Of a stretch of DNA of 64,000 nt, positions 34,164 to 42,753 are shown piece after piece; position 1 is the stretch's first letter, and every line of letters starts with the position of its first letter. Location of the stretch: the NCBI GenBank assembly GCA_027019165.1, contig JALUXC010000024.1, forward strand, positions 62,001 to 126,000, in the 5' to 3' direction. Under the pieces are notes generated by a model. It had not been told where the DNA came from and ran no database searches. It worked only from the letters and a program-made list of their open reading frames with translations. A program made the translations under genes and the position numbers. Source of the DNA: Pseudophaeobacter sp. (GTDB lineage Bacteria > Pseudomonadota > Alphaproteobacteria > Rhodobacterales > Rhodobacteraceae).

Positions 34164-34664
34164 ATGCCAGAGACCACCTTGACCCCGGGACCCGAAACGC
34201 AGCGGGCCTTTCGCGATGCCTTGGGCTGTTTCGCAACCGGCGTCACCGTGATCACCACTCAGACTGACAATGGGCCGCTGGCCTTTACCGCCAACAGCTT
34301 CTCCTCCGTCTCGATGGATCCGCCTTTGTTGATGTGGTGCCCGGCGCGGGCCTCGCTGCGCCATGATGCCTTTGTGTCGGCAGAACGCTATTCCATCCAC
34401 GTCATGGGCGAGGACCAGCTGGAACTGGCCATCCACTTTGCTCGCAGCGGCGATGATTTCGACGCCGTCTCATGGCAACCCGGCGCAGGTGATATCCCGC
34501 ATCTGGAGGGTGTGCTGGCCCGGTTTGACTGCAAGGCCCATGCCACGCATCCAGCCGGAGATCACACGATCATCCTTGGCGAAGTGCAACGTTTTGCCAC
34601 CCGCCCCGGCAAGGGGCTGATCTTCAAACAGGGGATGTACGGCGGTTTTCTGAAGCAGCCCTGA
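34164..34664 (+). CDS. Flavin reductase-like domain protein
   Basis: This 166-residue protein has the flavin reductase (FMN-binding split barrel) pattern: FRDALGCFATGVTVITT at the start, FTANSFSSVSMDPPLLM in the middle, and DHTIILGEVQRF near the end. It would supply reduced FMN/FAD to a partner monooxygenase or act as a flavin-dependent reductase. No partner is adjacent. It is likely monocistronic, about 60 bp after the exonuclease gene. Confidence 0.9.
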   Translation: MPETTLTPGPETQRAFRDALGCFATGVTVITTQTDNGPLAFTANSFSSVSMDPPLLMWCPARASLRHDAFVSAERYSIHVMGEDQLELAIHFARSGDDFDAVSWQPGAGDIPHLEGVLARFDCKAHATHPAGDHTIILGEVQRFATRPGKGLIFKQGMYGGFLKQP

Positions 34665-34675
34665 TCCTGCTTTTG

Positions 34676-34716
34676 AAAAACAAGACGGCCCGCCCCTGAA
34701 GGAACAGGGACGGGCC
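34676..34716 (-). terminator. Intrinsic terminator of the pyrimidine-uptake operon
   Basis: A 12-bp stem (GGCCCGCCCCTG/CAGGGACGGGCC, one G-U) on the minus strand is followed by a T-rich GTCTTGTTTTTC. It lies directly after the NMT1-like binding protein gene. Confidence 0.88.
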
Positions 34717-34738
34717 ATAGCGTAGGTTCCCGACTGGC

Positions 34739-35725
34739 TTACTTCAGCGCTGCATCGGTGATGGCGTGGGTCCAGGCGCCTTGCGGGGCCTTGGTGATCA
34801 CCGGCGAAGAGCCGCCTGCCAGCAGGGTGGCAACGGTGCGCTCATAGTCGGCCACATCCAGTGCGCCATTGCTGCCTGCGGTCAGCTTGGCGATCTCACT
34901 CATCATGCGTTTCTGGTGCTCTTCGGTCTGGGCGCCCGAGGCGTCATTGTCCAGAACGATCTCCGCCGCTTCATCCGGGTTGGCTTCGGCGTATTTCCAG
35001 CCCTTCATCGAGGCGCGCACGAAACGCTCCATCTTGTCGGCAAAGGCGGCATCGCTCAGCTTGTCTTCCAGCACGTAGAGACCGTCTTCCAGCGTCGCAA
35101 CGCCCTGGTCTTCATACTTGAAGGTCACCAACTCATCCGCGGCGACGCCCGCATCCAGAACCTGCCAGTATTCGTTGTAGGTCATGGTTGAGATACAGTC
35201 CGCCTGACGCTGCAGCAGCGGATCCACGTTGAAGCCCTGCTTGAGGACCTCGACGCCCATCTCACCTTTGCCTTCGGTGGAAATGCCCAGCTTGCTCATC
35301 CAGCTCATGAAGGGGAATTCATTGCCGAAGAACCACACACCCAGAGTGCGGTCGGCAAGGTCCTTGGGCTCGGCAATGCCGGTGTCTTTCCAGCAGGTCA
35401 GCATCATGCCCGAGGATTTGAACGGCTGTGCGATATTGACCAGCGGCAGGCCTTTTTCACGCGCGGCCAGTGCGGCCGGCATCCACTCGACGGTCACATC
35501 GGCGCCGCCACCTGCGATCACCTGGGTCGGAGCAATGTCAGGGCCACCGGGCAGGATGGTGACGTTCAGATCTTCTTCTTCGTAAAAGCCCTTGTCGAGC
35601 GCCACGTAGTAGCCAGCGAACTGTGCCTGTGTCACCCATTTCAATTGCAGCTTGACGTCGTCTGCTGCCTGAGCGGCTCCGGCGGCACCAAGGGCCAGCG
35701 CGGCGGCTGTCAGAATGTGTTTCAT
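34739..35725 (-). CDS. NMT1/THI5-like ABC transporter substrate-binding protein
   Basis: This 328-residue periplasmic protein has a signal peptide (MKHILTAAALALGAAGAAQAA) and the NMT1-family opening LKWVTQAQFAGYYVALDKGFY with the PGGPDIAPTQVIAGGGAD ligand region. Relatives bind pyrimidine precursors, thiamine-like molecules or other heterocycles; here uracil, thymine or a hydantoin is likely. ATG 35725 follows AGGGAGAACCTACC. A RutR-type palindrome lies 44 bp upstream, so the gene has its own regulated promoter at the end of the operon. Confidence 0.9.
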   Translation of the reverse strand: MKHILTAAALALGAAGAAQAADDVKLQLKWVTQAQFAGYYVALDKGFYEEEDLNVTILPGGPDIAPTQVIAGGGADVTVEWMPAALAAREKGLPLVNIAQPFKSSGMMLTCWKDTGIAEPKDLADRTLGVWFFGNEFPFMSWMSKLGISTEGKGEMGVEVLKQGFNVDPLLQRQADCISTMTYNEYWQVLDAGVAADELVTFKYEDQGVATLEDGLYVLEDKLSDAAFADKMERFVRASMKGWKYAEANPDEAAEIVLDNDASGAQTEEHQKRMMSEIAKLTAGSNGALDVADYERTVATLLAGGSSPVITKAPQGAWTHAITDAALK

Positions 35726-35768
35726 TGGTAGGTTCTCCCTGTTGGTTATGGTTGCAGCTTGCGCGAAT

Positions 35769-35784
35769 TTGACCATTTGTTCAA
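35769..35784. promoter_or_regulatory. RutR-type operator upstream of the binding-protein gene
   Basis: TTGACCATTTGTTCAA matches the RutR palindrome TTGACCA-N2-TGGTCAA with one mismatch. It lies 44 bp before the ATG of the NMT1-like gene. Confidence 0.75.
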
Positions 35785-35945
35785 AGTTTTTTTACCAAAT
35801 CAAACCGTGGCATTCTGCCCGGCGCGCAAGGATTAAGCACCGCTCTGCGCCCATGGTATCCGGGAGGATTTTGCCAATCAACCAAGGGCGGAAAGCGGGC
35901 AAAAACCACCACCCCGAGGCGCCCCGGGATGGTGGAAATCTGGCG

Positions 35946-36791
35946 TCATCCCCGCTGCGAAGGATGCCAGAAGGTCAGTGATTTCTCGATCAGAGCGATC
36001 ACGCCATAAAAGGCCGACCCCGCCAATGCCGCGACCAGAATCTCAGCCCAGACCATGTCCAGCGCCAGCTGACCAACGCTGGTCGAGATCCGAAAGCCCA
36101 TGCCCACGGTGGGCGAGCCAAAGAACTCCGCCACGATCGCGCCAACCAGAGCAAGGGTGGTCGAGATCTTGAGGCCATTGAAGATGAACGGCAGGGCCGC
36201 AGGCAGGCGCAGCTTGAAAAAGCTCTGCCAATAGCTGGCTGCATAGGTGCGCATCAGGTCGCGCTGCATGGCCGAGGTCTCGCTGAGGCCGGCAACCGTG
36301 TTCACCAGCATCGGAAAGAACACCATGACCACGACAACGGCCGCCTTGGACTGCCAGTCAAACCCGAACCACATCACCAGAATGGGCGCAGTGCCGACAA
36401 TGGGCAGGGCCGCCACGAAATTGCCCACCGGCAAAAGGCCCCGGCGCAGGAAATCACTGCGGTCCACGGCAACCGCCATGGCCAGCGCCGCCACGCAGCC
36501 CATGATGTAGCCAGACAGCGCGCCCTTGATAAAGGTCTGTGCAAAGTCCTGCCACAGGATTGGCAGCGAGGTGGCAAACCGTTCGGCAATCACCGTGGGT
36601 GCAGGCAGGATCACCATGGAGACCTCAAGCCCCCGCACCAAAAGCTCCCATACAATCAGGATGGTGACGCCAAAGATAAGCGGAACCAGCAGTTTCACGG
36701 CCCGTGTCTTGGCTGCAGGGCTGTTTGCCAGGCGGCTGTTGATCCACCAGCCGCCCAACCAGACCAGAGCGGCAATAGCAACTTCAATCAT
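35946..36791 (-). CDS. ABC transporter permease (second)
   Basis: This 281-residue inner-membrane permease has about six helices and the cytoplasmic EAA-like loop TYAASYWQSFFKLRLPAALPFIFNGLK that docks on the ATPase. It is of the SsuC/TauC/ThiX class. Its ATG overlaps the stop of the first permease by 4 bp. It forms a heteromeric channel with it. Confidence 0.92.
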   Translation of the reverse strand: MIEVAIAALVWLGGWWINSRLANSPAAKTRAVKLLVPLIFGVTILIVWELLVRGLEVSMVILPAPTVIAERFATSLPILWQDFAQTFIKGALSGYIMGCVAALAMAVAVDRSDFLRRGLLPVGNFVAALPIVGTAPILVMWFGFDWQSKAAVVVVMVFFPMLVNTVAGLSETSAMQRDLMRTYAASYWQSFFKLRLPAALPFIFNGLKISTTLALVGAIVAEFFGSPTVGMGFRISTSVGQLALDMVWAEILVAALAGSAFYGVIALIEKSLTFWHPSQRG

Positions 36792-37705
36792 GCGCTCATC
36801 CCCATGCGTTTGAGAACCAGACGTTCGATGAGGCCGAGCAGCGCCACCAGTAGCGCCGCCAGGATGGCCGCTGCGAACAGAGCCGACCAGATCTGAACCG
36901 TCTGCCCGTAGTAGCTGCCCGCCAGAAGGCGCGCGCCAAGCCCCGCAACCGCGCCGGTTGGCAGCTCACCCACGATGGCCCCCACCAAGGACGCGGCGAT
37001 GCCGATCTTGAGAGAGGCAAAAAGGTAGGGCAGCGAGGACGGCAGCCGCAGCTTCCAGAACCCTTGCGCGGTTGAGGCGTTATAGGTCTTCAAAAGATCC
37101 AGCTGCATGTGGTCCGGGCTGCGCAGCCCTTTCACCATGCCCACAACAACCGGGAAAAAGCTGAGATAGGCCGAGATGATCGCCTTGGGCAGGATCCCCT
37201 GCACCCCGATGGAATACAGCACCACGATGATCATCGGCGCCAGCGCGATGATCGGGATGGTCTGGCTGACGATGGCCCAGGGCATCACCGACATATCCAT
37301 CACCTTGGAATGCACGATCCCCACGGCCAGCAGGATGCCGAGCCCGGTGCCGATGGCAAAACCAAGCAGCGTCGCGGAGAGCGTCACCTGCCCGTGATAG
37401 ATCAGGCTGCGTTTGGAGGTGATCTTCTTCTCTACCGTGGTCTTCCACAGCTCCACCGCGACCTGATGCGGTGCGGGCAGACGCGGGCGATCCTGCGCCC
37501 AAGTGTCGGCGATGGCAAAGGTGTTCGAGGCCACCAGACCAAAGGTTCCCATATCGCGTCGCTCTTTGGCGGTGGCAGGGCTGACTTCGGTCCCTGCCCG
37601 CTCGGCCTGGTCCAGAACGCCCTTGATGTTCATCGGAACGCAGGCGGCATACCAGAAGGCGATGATGGCGGCGACAACGGTAAGAACGGCGAGAATGTTC
37701 TTCAT
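36788..37705 (-). CDS. ABC transporter permease (first)
   Basis: From ATG 37705 (SD GGGAGGGGCATGTC) the permease has 305 residues: one N-terminal helix, a hydrophilic segment of about 75 residues, then a five-helix BPD domain with the coupling loop TYNASTAQGFWKLRLPSSLPYLFASLK. The track start at 37753 would add 16 unlikely residues. The large N-terminal insert is unlike the second permease. The two overlap by four bases. Confidence 0.9.
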   Translation of the reverse strand: MKNILAVLTVVAAIIAFWYAACVPMNIKGVLDQAERAGTEVSPATAKERRDMGTFGLVASNTFAIADTWAQDRPRLPAPHQVAVELWKTTVEKKITSKRSLIYHGQVTLSATLLGFAIGTGLGILLAVGIVHSKVMDMSVMPWAIVSQTIPIIALAPMIIVVLYSIGVQGILPKAIISAYLSFFPVVVGMVKGLRSPDHMQLDLLKTYNASTAQGFWKLRLPSSLPYLFASLKIGIAASLVGAIVGELPTGAVAGLGARLLAGSYYGQTVQIWSALFAAAILAALLVALLGLIERLVLKRMGMSA

Positions 37706-37735
37706 GACATGCCCCTCCCGATCAGACAGCCAAGC

Positions 37736-37764
37736 GGTGCACCGGGGGTGCACACGGGGTGCAC
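37736..37764. repeat. Three tandem GGTGCAC-type repeats
   Basis: The run GGTGCACC-GGGGGTGCAC-ACGGGGTGCAC contains three copies of a GGTGCAC core at 10-11 base spacing, between the ATPase and first permease genes. The helical phasing would suit repeated contacts by one protein, or it may be chance in GC-rich DNA. Confidence 0.45.
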
Positions 37765-37804
37765 GGATGTCACCCCTCCGGTTTGACAGGTTCTACGGTG
37801 TGGA

Positions 37805-38614
37805 TCAGTCATCGCTATGCCCCGCGCGCAGCCCCTCGCGCACCCGGTGCGCGATGTCGATGAACTCCTGACTGTCGCGGATATCGAGCGGGCGTTCCTT
37901 TGGCAGGGTGCTTTCGATCACATCCGTAATCCGGCCCGGGCGCGGCGACATCACAACGATCTTGGTCGAAAGATACACCGCCTCAGGGATCGAGTGAGTG
38001 ACAAAACCGATGGTCTTGTCAGTACGTGCCCAGAGCTTGAGGAGCTGCTCGTTCAGATGATCGCGCACGATCTCATCCAGCGCCCCAAAGGGTTCATCCA
38101 TCAGCAGGATATCGGCATCGAATGCCAGCGCGCGGGCAATGCTGGCCCGTTGCTGCATACCGCCCGACAGCTGCCAGGGGTACTTGCCGCCAAAACCGGA
38201 AAGCTCAACGAGATCAAGAACCTGCGCGACGCGCTTATCCTGCTCTTCCTTGGAATAGCCCATGATCTCAAGAGGCAGCTTGATGTTCTTGGCAATGGTG
38301 CGCCACGGGTACAGACCCGCCGCCTGAAACACATAGCCATAGGCCCGTTTCTGGCGCGCCTCATCCGGGGTCATGCCGTTCACGGTGATGGAGCCGCTGG
38401 TCGGGTGTTCCAGCGCCGCCATCACCCGCAAAAAGGTCGTCTTGCCGCAGCCCGAGGGGCCGATGAAGCTGACGAAATCGCCCTTGTTGATGGTGAGGTT
38501 CACATCCTTCAGCGCCTGCACCGGACCATCGTTGGTCTCGAACACGAGGTTCAGATCGCGCGCTTCTACGACGGCCTGGGGAGAACTGGCCTGGGGTGTC
38601 GTTTCATTTGTCAT
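37805..38614 (-). CDS. ABC transporter ATP-binding protein
   Basis: This 269-residue ATPase has Walker A GPSGCGKTTFL, signature LSGGMQQRASIARAL and Walker B ILLMDEPFGALD, and belongs to the nitrate/sulfonate/taurine class that works with NMT1-type binding proteins. It energises the two permeases downstream. It lies 67 bp after dihydropyrimidinase on the same strand, so import and degradation are cotranscribed. Confidence 0.95.
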   Translation of the reverse strand: MTNETTPQASSPQAVVEARDLNLVFETNDGPVQALKDVNLTINKGDFVSFIGPSGCGKTTFLRVMAALEHPTSGSITVNGMTPDEARQKRAYGYVFQAAGLYPWRTIAKNIKLPLEIMGYSKEEQDKRVAQVLDLVELSGFGGKYPWQLSGGMQQRASIARALAFDADILLMDEPFGALDEIVRDHLNEQLLKLWARTDKTIGFVTHSIPEAVYLSTKIVVMSPRPGRITDVIESTLPKERPLDIRDSQEFIDIAHRVREGLRAGHSDD

Positions 38615-38681
38615 GTCATTGCCTTAGTCGGACGAAGGACGGCCCGCCGCATGGGCGGCCCGCCTTCGGATGATCGCCAGA

Positions 38682-40136
38682 TTAAACGCCGGTTGCCGGA
38701 ATGCCGGTCCGCTCAACCGGGCGGGGGGCGGTCAGTTCTTTCCAGGTCGAAAGCGCCTTGTTCACGGTGGTGTTTGCCTCACGCTCGACGAACTTACCAT
38801 GGCCCTCCTGGGTGCGGATCTCACCATCATGCACCGCCACATGGCCGCGTGTCAGGGTAAAGCGCGGCAGGCCTTTGACCTCATGCCCTTCAAAGACGTT
38901 GTAGTCGATGGCGGACTGCTGCGAAGATGCGGAAATGGTCTTGCTCTTTTCAGGATCCCAGACCACGAGGTCGGCATCGGCGCCCACCAGAACCGCACCC
39001 TTTTTCGGATAGCAATTCAGGATCTTGGCGATGTTTGTTGAGGTGACAGCGACGAATTCATTGGGGGTCAGGCGACCCGTTTCCACACCATGAGTCCAGA
39101 GCATCGGCATACGGTCTTCAAGGCCGCCGGTGCCGTTCGGGATCTTGGTGAAATCACCCACGCCATAGCGTTTCTGTTCGGTCGAGAAGGCACAGTGGTC
39201 CGTCGCCACAACCGACAAGGACCCGGACTGCAGACCATTCCACAGGCTGTTTTGGTGCTGCTTGTTGCGGAAAGGCGGCGACATCACCCGGCGCGCAGCA
39301 TGGTCCCAATCCTGATTGAAGTATTCGCTTTCATCTAAGGTAAGGTGCTGGATCAGCGGCTCGCCCCAAACCCGCTTGCCCTGCATGCGGGCACGGCGGA
39401 TCGCCTCGTGGCTTTCCTCACATGACGTATGCACCACATAAAGCGGAACCCCTGCCATATCGGCGATCATGATGGCGCGGTTGGTCGCCTCGCCCTCCAC
39501 CTGCGGCGGGCGGGAATAGGCGTGCGCCTCGGGGCCGGTGTTGCCCTCGGCCAGAAGTTTCGCGCTGAGCTCGGCCACCACATCGCCGTTTTCGGCGTGC
39601 ACCATGGCAATGCCGCCCAGTTCCGCCAGACGCTGGAAGCTCGCGTACAGCTCATCATCGTTGACCATCAAAGCGCCTTTGTAGGCCATGAAGTGCTTGA
39701 ATGTGTTGATGCCGCGGGTTTCGATCACGGTCTTCATATCGTCAAAGACCTGCTCGCCCCACCAGGTGACCGCCATGTGGAAGGAGTAGTCGCAGTTGGC
39801 GCGGGTGGATTTATTGTCCCAGCGTTTCAGCGCGTCCAACAGGCTTTCGCCCGGATTCGGCAGAGCAAAATCGACAACCATAGTGGTGCCGCCGGCAAGG
39901 CCCGCGCGGGTGCCGCTTTCAAAGTCATCAGACGAATAGGTGCCCATGAAAGGCATCTCGAGGTGGGTATGCGGATCGATCCCGCCCGGCATCACGTAGC
40001 AGCCGGTTGCGTCCAGCTCCTCATCCCCTTTGAGGTTCGCGCCGATCTCGGTGATGACGCCGCCTTCGATCAGAACGTCCGCCTTGTAGGTGAGATCAGC
40101 GGTCACGATCGTGCCGTTCCTGATGACTTTACTCAT
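38682..40136 (-). CDS. hydA: Dihydropyrimidinase
   Basis: This 484-residue amidohydrolase opens dihydrouracil or dihydrothymine to the N-carbamoyl-beta-amino acid. Metal-site features are DPHTHLEMPF, the carbamylated lysine region FMAYKGAL, VVHTSCEE and VATDHCAFS. The length is typical for dihydropyrimidinase/D-hydantoinase. It follows PreTA in the reductive uracil pathway and precedes the importer genes. SD CAGGGAG lies upstream of the ATG. Confidence 0.95.
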   Translation of the reverse strand: MSKVIRNGTIVTADLTYKADVLIEGGVITEIGANLKGDEELDATGCYVMPGGIDPHTHLEMPFMGTYSSDDFESGTRAGLAGGTTMVVDFALPNPGESLLDALKRWDNKSTRANCDYSFHMAVTWWGEQVFDDMKTVIETRGINTFKHFMAYKGALMVNDDELYASFQRLAELGGIAMVHAENGDVVAELSAKLLAEGNTGPEAHAYSRPPQVEGEATNRAIMIADMAGVPLYVVHTSCEESHEAIRRARMQGKRVWGEPLIQHLTLDESEYFNQDWDHAARRVMSPPFRNKQHQNSLWNGLQSGSLSVVATDHCAFSTEQKRYGVGDFTKIPNGTGGLEDRMPMLWTHGVETGRLTPNEFVAVTSTNIAKILNCYPKKGAVLVGADADLVVWDPEKSKTISASSQQSAIDYNVFEGHEVKGLPRFTLTRGHVAVHDGEIRTQEGHGKFVEREANTTVNKALSTWKELTAPRPVERTGIPATGV

Positions 40137-40174
40137 GTCTTATAACTCCCTGTTTTCTTTTGTTTCGACCTATC

Positions 40175-40495
40175 TCAGACAGAGCTGAAACAGCCGATTG
40201 CATGTCCATGTACGCCGATATCCAGCGGCCCGAAGACGGATTCCACACAGAGCGAGAAATACCCCGCCAGCGGTAGAAAGATGACCCGGTAGTCGCCGTT
40301 TGCCCGCGTGACGGCCCAGCATTCCTGCGTCAGCCCGCCTGAGAAATTCACGGTGACGACCTCCGGCTCGCACAAGGCCGCGCGAAAGGCGTAGAGGGTT
40401 GCAAGCGCGGCCTCGCTGGCGACATTGAACTCGACCATCTCCGTCTCGATCAGATGGGTAATCCGATCGGGGATGGAGAGGCCTTCTTCGATCAC
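40175..40495 (-). CDS. Hypothetical protein between hydA and the ureidopropionase gene
   Basis: This 106-residue ORF starts with GTG without a clear SD. Its frame continues the ureidopropionase frame after that gene's TAA stop. It contains a mixed alpha/beta pattern (LATLYAFRAALCEPEVVTVNFSGG) and conserved-looking Cys and His near the C-terminus (GVHGHAIGCF). I recognise no family. Gene order in a tight operon supports that it is translated, perhaps by coupling. Confidence 0.6.
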   Translation of the reverse strand: MIEEGLSIPDRITHLIETEMVEFNVASEAALATLYAFRAALCEPEVVTVNFSGGLTQECWAVTRANGDYRVIFLPLAGYFSLCVESVFGPLDIGVHGHAIGCFSSV

Positions 40496-40534
40496 CGGAT
40501 CGCGGCCCGCTGCATTGGCACCAGTGTCACCGCG

Positions 40535-41785
40535 TTACTCAACGATTTCAGCAGTTTCGACGACGGCGTGGAACAGGACATTTCCCCCGGCTTCGGCCCA
40601 TTCCTTGCTGATCTCTTCGGCTTCATTGTGGCTTAACCCGTCGACACAGGGGCACATGACCATTGCGGTCGGTGCCACGCGGTTGATCCAGCACGCATCA
40701 TGGCCTGCACCAGAAATGATGTCGAGATGAGAATAGCCAAGACGCTCGGCTGCACTGCGCACGGCTGTGACGCAGGCATCGTCGAATTTCACCGGATCGA
40801 ACCCGCCGACCTTTTCGAACGCGATCTCAACACCCATGGCATCGGCGATCTCTTGGCCCTTTTCGCGCAGACGGTTTTCCATGTCTTCGATCACCTCCAG
40901 CTCGGGGCTGCGGAAATCGACAGTGAAGACAACCTTGCCGGGGATCACGTTGCGAGAGTTCGGGTAGACATCGATATGCCCCGCCGCGCCGACAGCATGC
41001 GGCGCGTGCGACCAAGCGATTTCATCCACCGCATCCAGAATGCGCGCCATTGCAAGGCCAGCATTGCGGCGCATGGGCATCGGCGTCGACCCTGTGTGTG
41101 CGTCTTTGCCGGTGATCGTCACTTGCGTCCAGCTGAGGCCCTGACCGTGGGTCACGACACCAATGTCTTTACCTTCAGCTTCCAGGATCGGGCCCTGCTC
41201 GATGTGCAGCTCAAAAAAGGCATGCATCTTGCGAGCTCCGACCTCTTCGTCGCCGCGCCAGCCGATCCGCTTCAGCTCGTCGCCGAATTTCTTGCCCTCG
41301 GCATCGGTGCGATCATAGGCCCATTCTTGTGTGTGAATACCCGCGAACACCCCCGATGACAGCATGGCGGGCGCATAACGTGTGCCCTCCTCATTGGTGA
41401 AGTTGGTCACCACGATGGGGTGTTTTGTCTTGATATTCATGTCGTTGAGCGAACGAATTAATTCAAGACCACCCAGAACCCCGAGAATACCGTCATACTT
41501 GCCGCCCGTGGGCTGGGTATCAAGGTGCGAGCCCACATAGACCGGCAGCGCATCGGGATCTGTGCCCTCCCGCCGCGCGAACATATTGCCCATCTGATCA
41601 AGACCCATGGTGCAGCCCGCATCCTCGCACCATTTCTGGAACAGGGCGCGCCCCTCGGCATCTTCATCGGTCAAGGTCTGGCGATTGTTGCCGCCCGCAA
41701 CACCGGGGCCGATCTTGGCCATATCCATCAGACTGTCCCACAGCCGATCGCCATTGATCTTCAAGTTCTGTCCAAGCGACGTCAT
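40535..41785 (-). CDS. Beta-ureidopropionase / Zn-dependent N-carbamoyl amino acid hydrolase
   Basis: This 416-residue M20-family amidohydrolase has the zinc-site motifs GSHLDTQPTGGKYDG, FTNEEGTRY, HIEQGPILE and SHNEAEE. It removes the carbamoyl group from N-carbamoyl-beta-alanine or the methyl analogue, giving beta-amino acid, CO2 and NH3. ATG 41785 follows GGAAGCTGCG; the 41815 start of the track is upstream of this SD. The gene is divergent from the TetR regulator across a perfect operator. Confidence 0.92.
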   Translation of the reverse strand: MTSLGQNLKINGDRLWDSLMDMAKIGPGVAGGNNRQTLTDEDAEGRALFQKWCEDAGCTMGLDQMGNMFARREGTDPDALPVYVGSHLDTQPTGGKYDGILGVLGGLELIRSLNDMNIKTKHPIVVTNFTNEEGTRYAPAMLSSGVFAGIHTQEWAYDRTDAEGKKFGDELKRIGWRGDEEVGARKMHAFFELHIEQGPILEAEGKDIGVVTHGQGLSWTQVTITGKDAHTGSTPMPMRRNAGLAMARILDAVDEIAWSHAPHAVGAAGHIDVYPNSRNVIPGKVVFTVDFRSPELEVIEDMENRLREKGQEIADAMGVEIAFEKVGGFDPVKFDDACVTAVRSAAERLGYSHLDIISGAGHDACWINRVAPTAMVMCPCVDGLSHNEAEEISKEWAEAGGNVLFHAVVETAEIVE

Positions 41786-41909
41786 CGCAGCTTCCTTCCT
41801 GTTCATCCCGCACATATTGCAGGCTATTTTTGGCTTTGCGCCCTATTGGTGGCTTTGAAGCGTTGACCCAAACCCGCCCGCCATTCACGATTTGTTTTGC
41901 GGCGTCGGA

Positions 41910-41927
41910 TTTGACCAACTGGTCAAA
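41910..41927. promoter_or_regulatory. Perfect RutR-type operator in the divergent region
   Basis: TTTGACCAACTGGTCAAA is a perfect 18-bp palindrome with the RutR consensus core TTGACCA-N2-TGGTCAA. It lies between the ureidopropionase gene and the tetR-like gene, so the regulator probably represses both sides. Confidence 0.88.
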
Positions 41928-42030
41928 GTCAAGCTACCATGCGGGTACAGTCAGTCAAGAAATTGCGACACGGAGACTGGGAAAACGCTTGGTTTACAGG
42001 TGAAATGTGTGAAATACAGGCGTTCTGCGA

Positions 42031-42675
42031 ATGCCAAGACAGTCAAGGACGAAAAACGCTCCCATGCCCAAGGACAGATCCCCGACTCGCATCCAGAAAA
42101 AGAATCGCGCCGCCATTCTGGAGGCCGCTCTGGAAGTGTTTTCCGCGCATGGGTTTCGTGGTGCGACCGTGGACCAGATCGCCACTGAAGCAGGCCTGTC
42201 AAAGCCAAACCTGCTTTATTATTTTCCGTCCAAAGAGGCGATTTTCACCGCTCTTTTGTCCGAACTTCTGGATACCTGGCTGGATCCTTTGCGCGCCCTT
42301 GATCCCGACGGCGAGCCACTGGAAGAAATGCTCGCCTACGTTCAACGCAAGCTGCAAATGAGCCAGGATTTCCCCCGCGAAAGCCGCCTGTTTGCCAATG
42401 AAATCGTGCAAGGCGCACCGCGCATGTTGGAAGCGCTGTCGACAGATCTGAAAGATCTGGTCGAAGAGAAAGCCACCGTCATCGACGGCTGGATGAGCGC
42501 CGGAAAACTCAAGCCAAGCCACCCCAAGCACCTGATATTCTCGATCTGGTCCCTGACCCAGCACTATGCGGATTTCGATGTTCAGGTACGGACCCTGATG
42601 GGGAAGGAAGACCCGTTTGACGCGGCGCCCGCGTTTCTTGACACCTTCTATCGACGGATGCTGACCCCTGCTTGA
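42031..42675 (+). CDS. TetR-family regulator of pyrimidine degradation (RutR-like)
   Basis: This 214-residue protein has an N-terminal TetR HTH (about 20-70; ALEVFSAHGFRGATVDQIA, then SKPNLLYYFPSKEAI) and the RutR-like ligand domain with LSELLDTWLDPLRALD and a C-terminal domain to DTFYRRM. RutR in E. coli senses uracil or thymine. The true start may be ATG 42064 (MPKDRSP); neither start has a strong SD. Matching palindromes at three promoters in this gene cluster support the assignment. Confidence 0.9.
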   Translation: MPRQSRTKNAPMPKDRSPTRIQKKNRAAILEAALEVFSAHGFRGATVDQIATEAGLSKPNLLYYFPSKEAIFTALLSELLDTWLDPLRALDPDGEPLEEMLAYVQRKLQMSQDFPRESRLFANEIVQGAPRMLEALSTDLKDLVEEKATVIDGWMSAGKLKPSHPKHLIFSIWSLTQHYADFDVQVRTLMGKEDPFDAAPAFLDTFYRRMLTPA

Positions 42676-42691
42676 GCTCGAAACACAAGAC

Positions 42692-42723
42692 AAAAAAGGG
42701 CGCCCGATCAGAGGCGCCTTTTT
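42692..42723. terminator. Bidirectional terminator between tetR and preA
   Basis: Two copies of self-complementary GGCGCC pair across an 8-base loop. A six-A tract is on the left and a T5 tract on the right, so it can end both the plus tetR transcript and the minus preTA transcript. Confidence 0.85.
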
Positions 42724-42753
42724 ACTTTTTGTTAATCACTTACAAAGCGAAGC

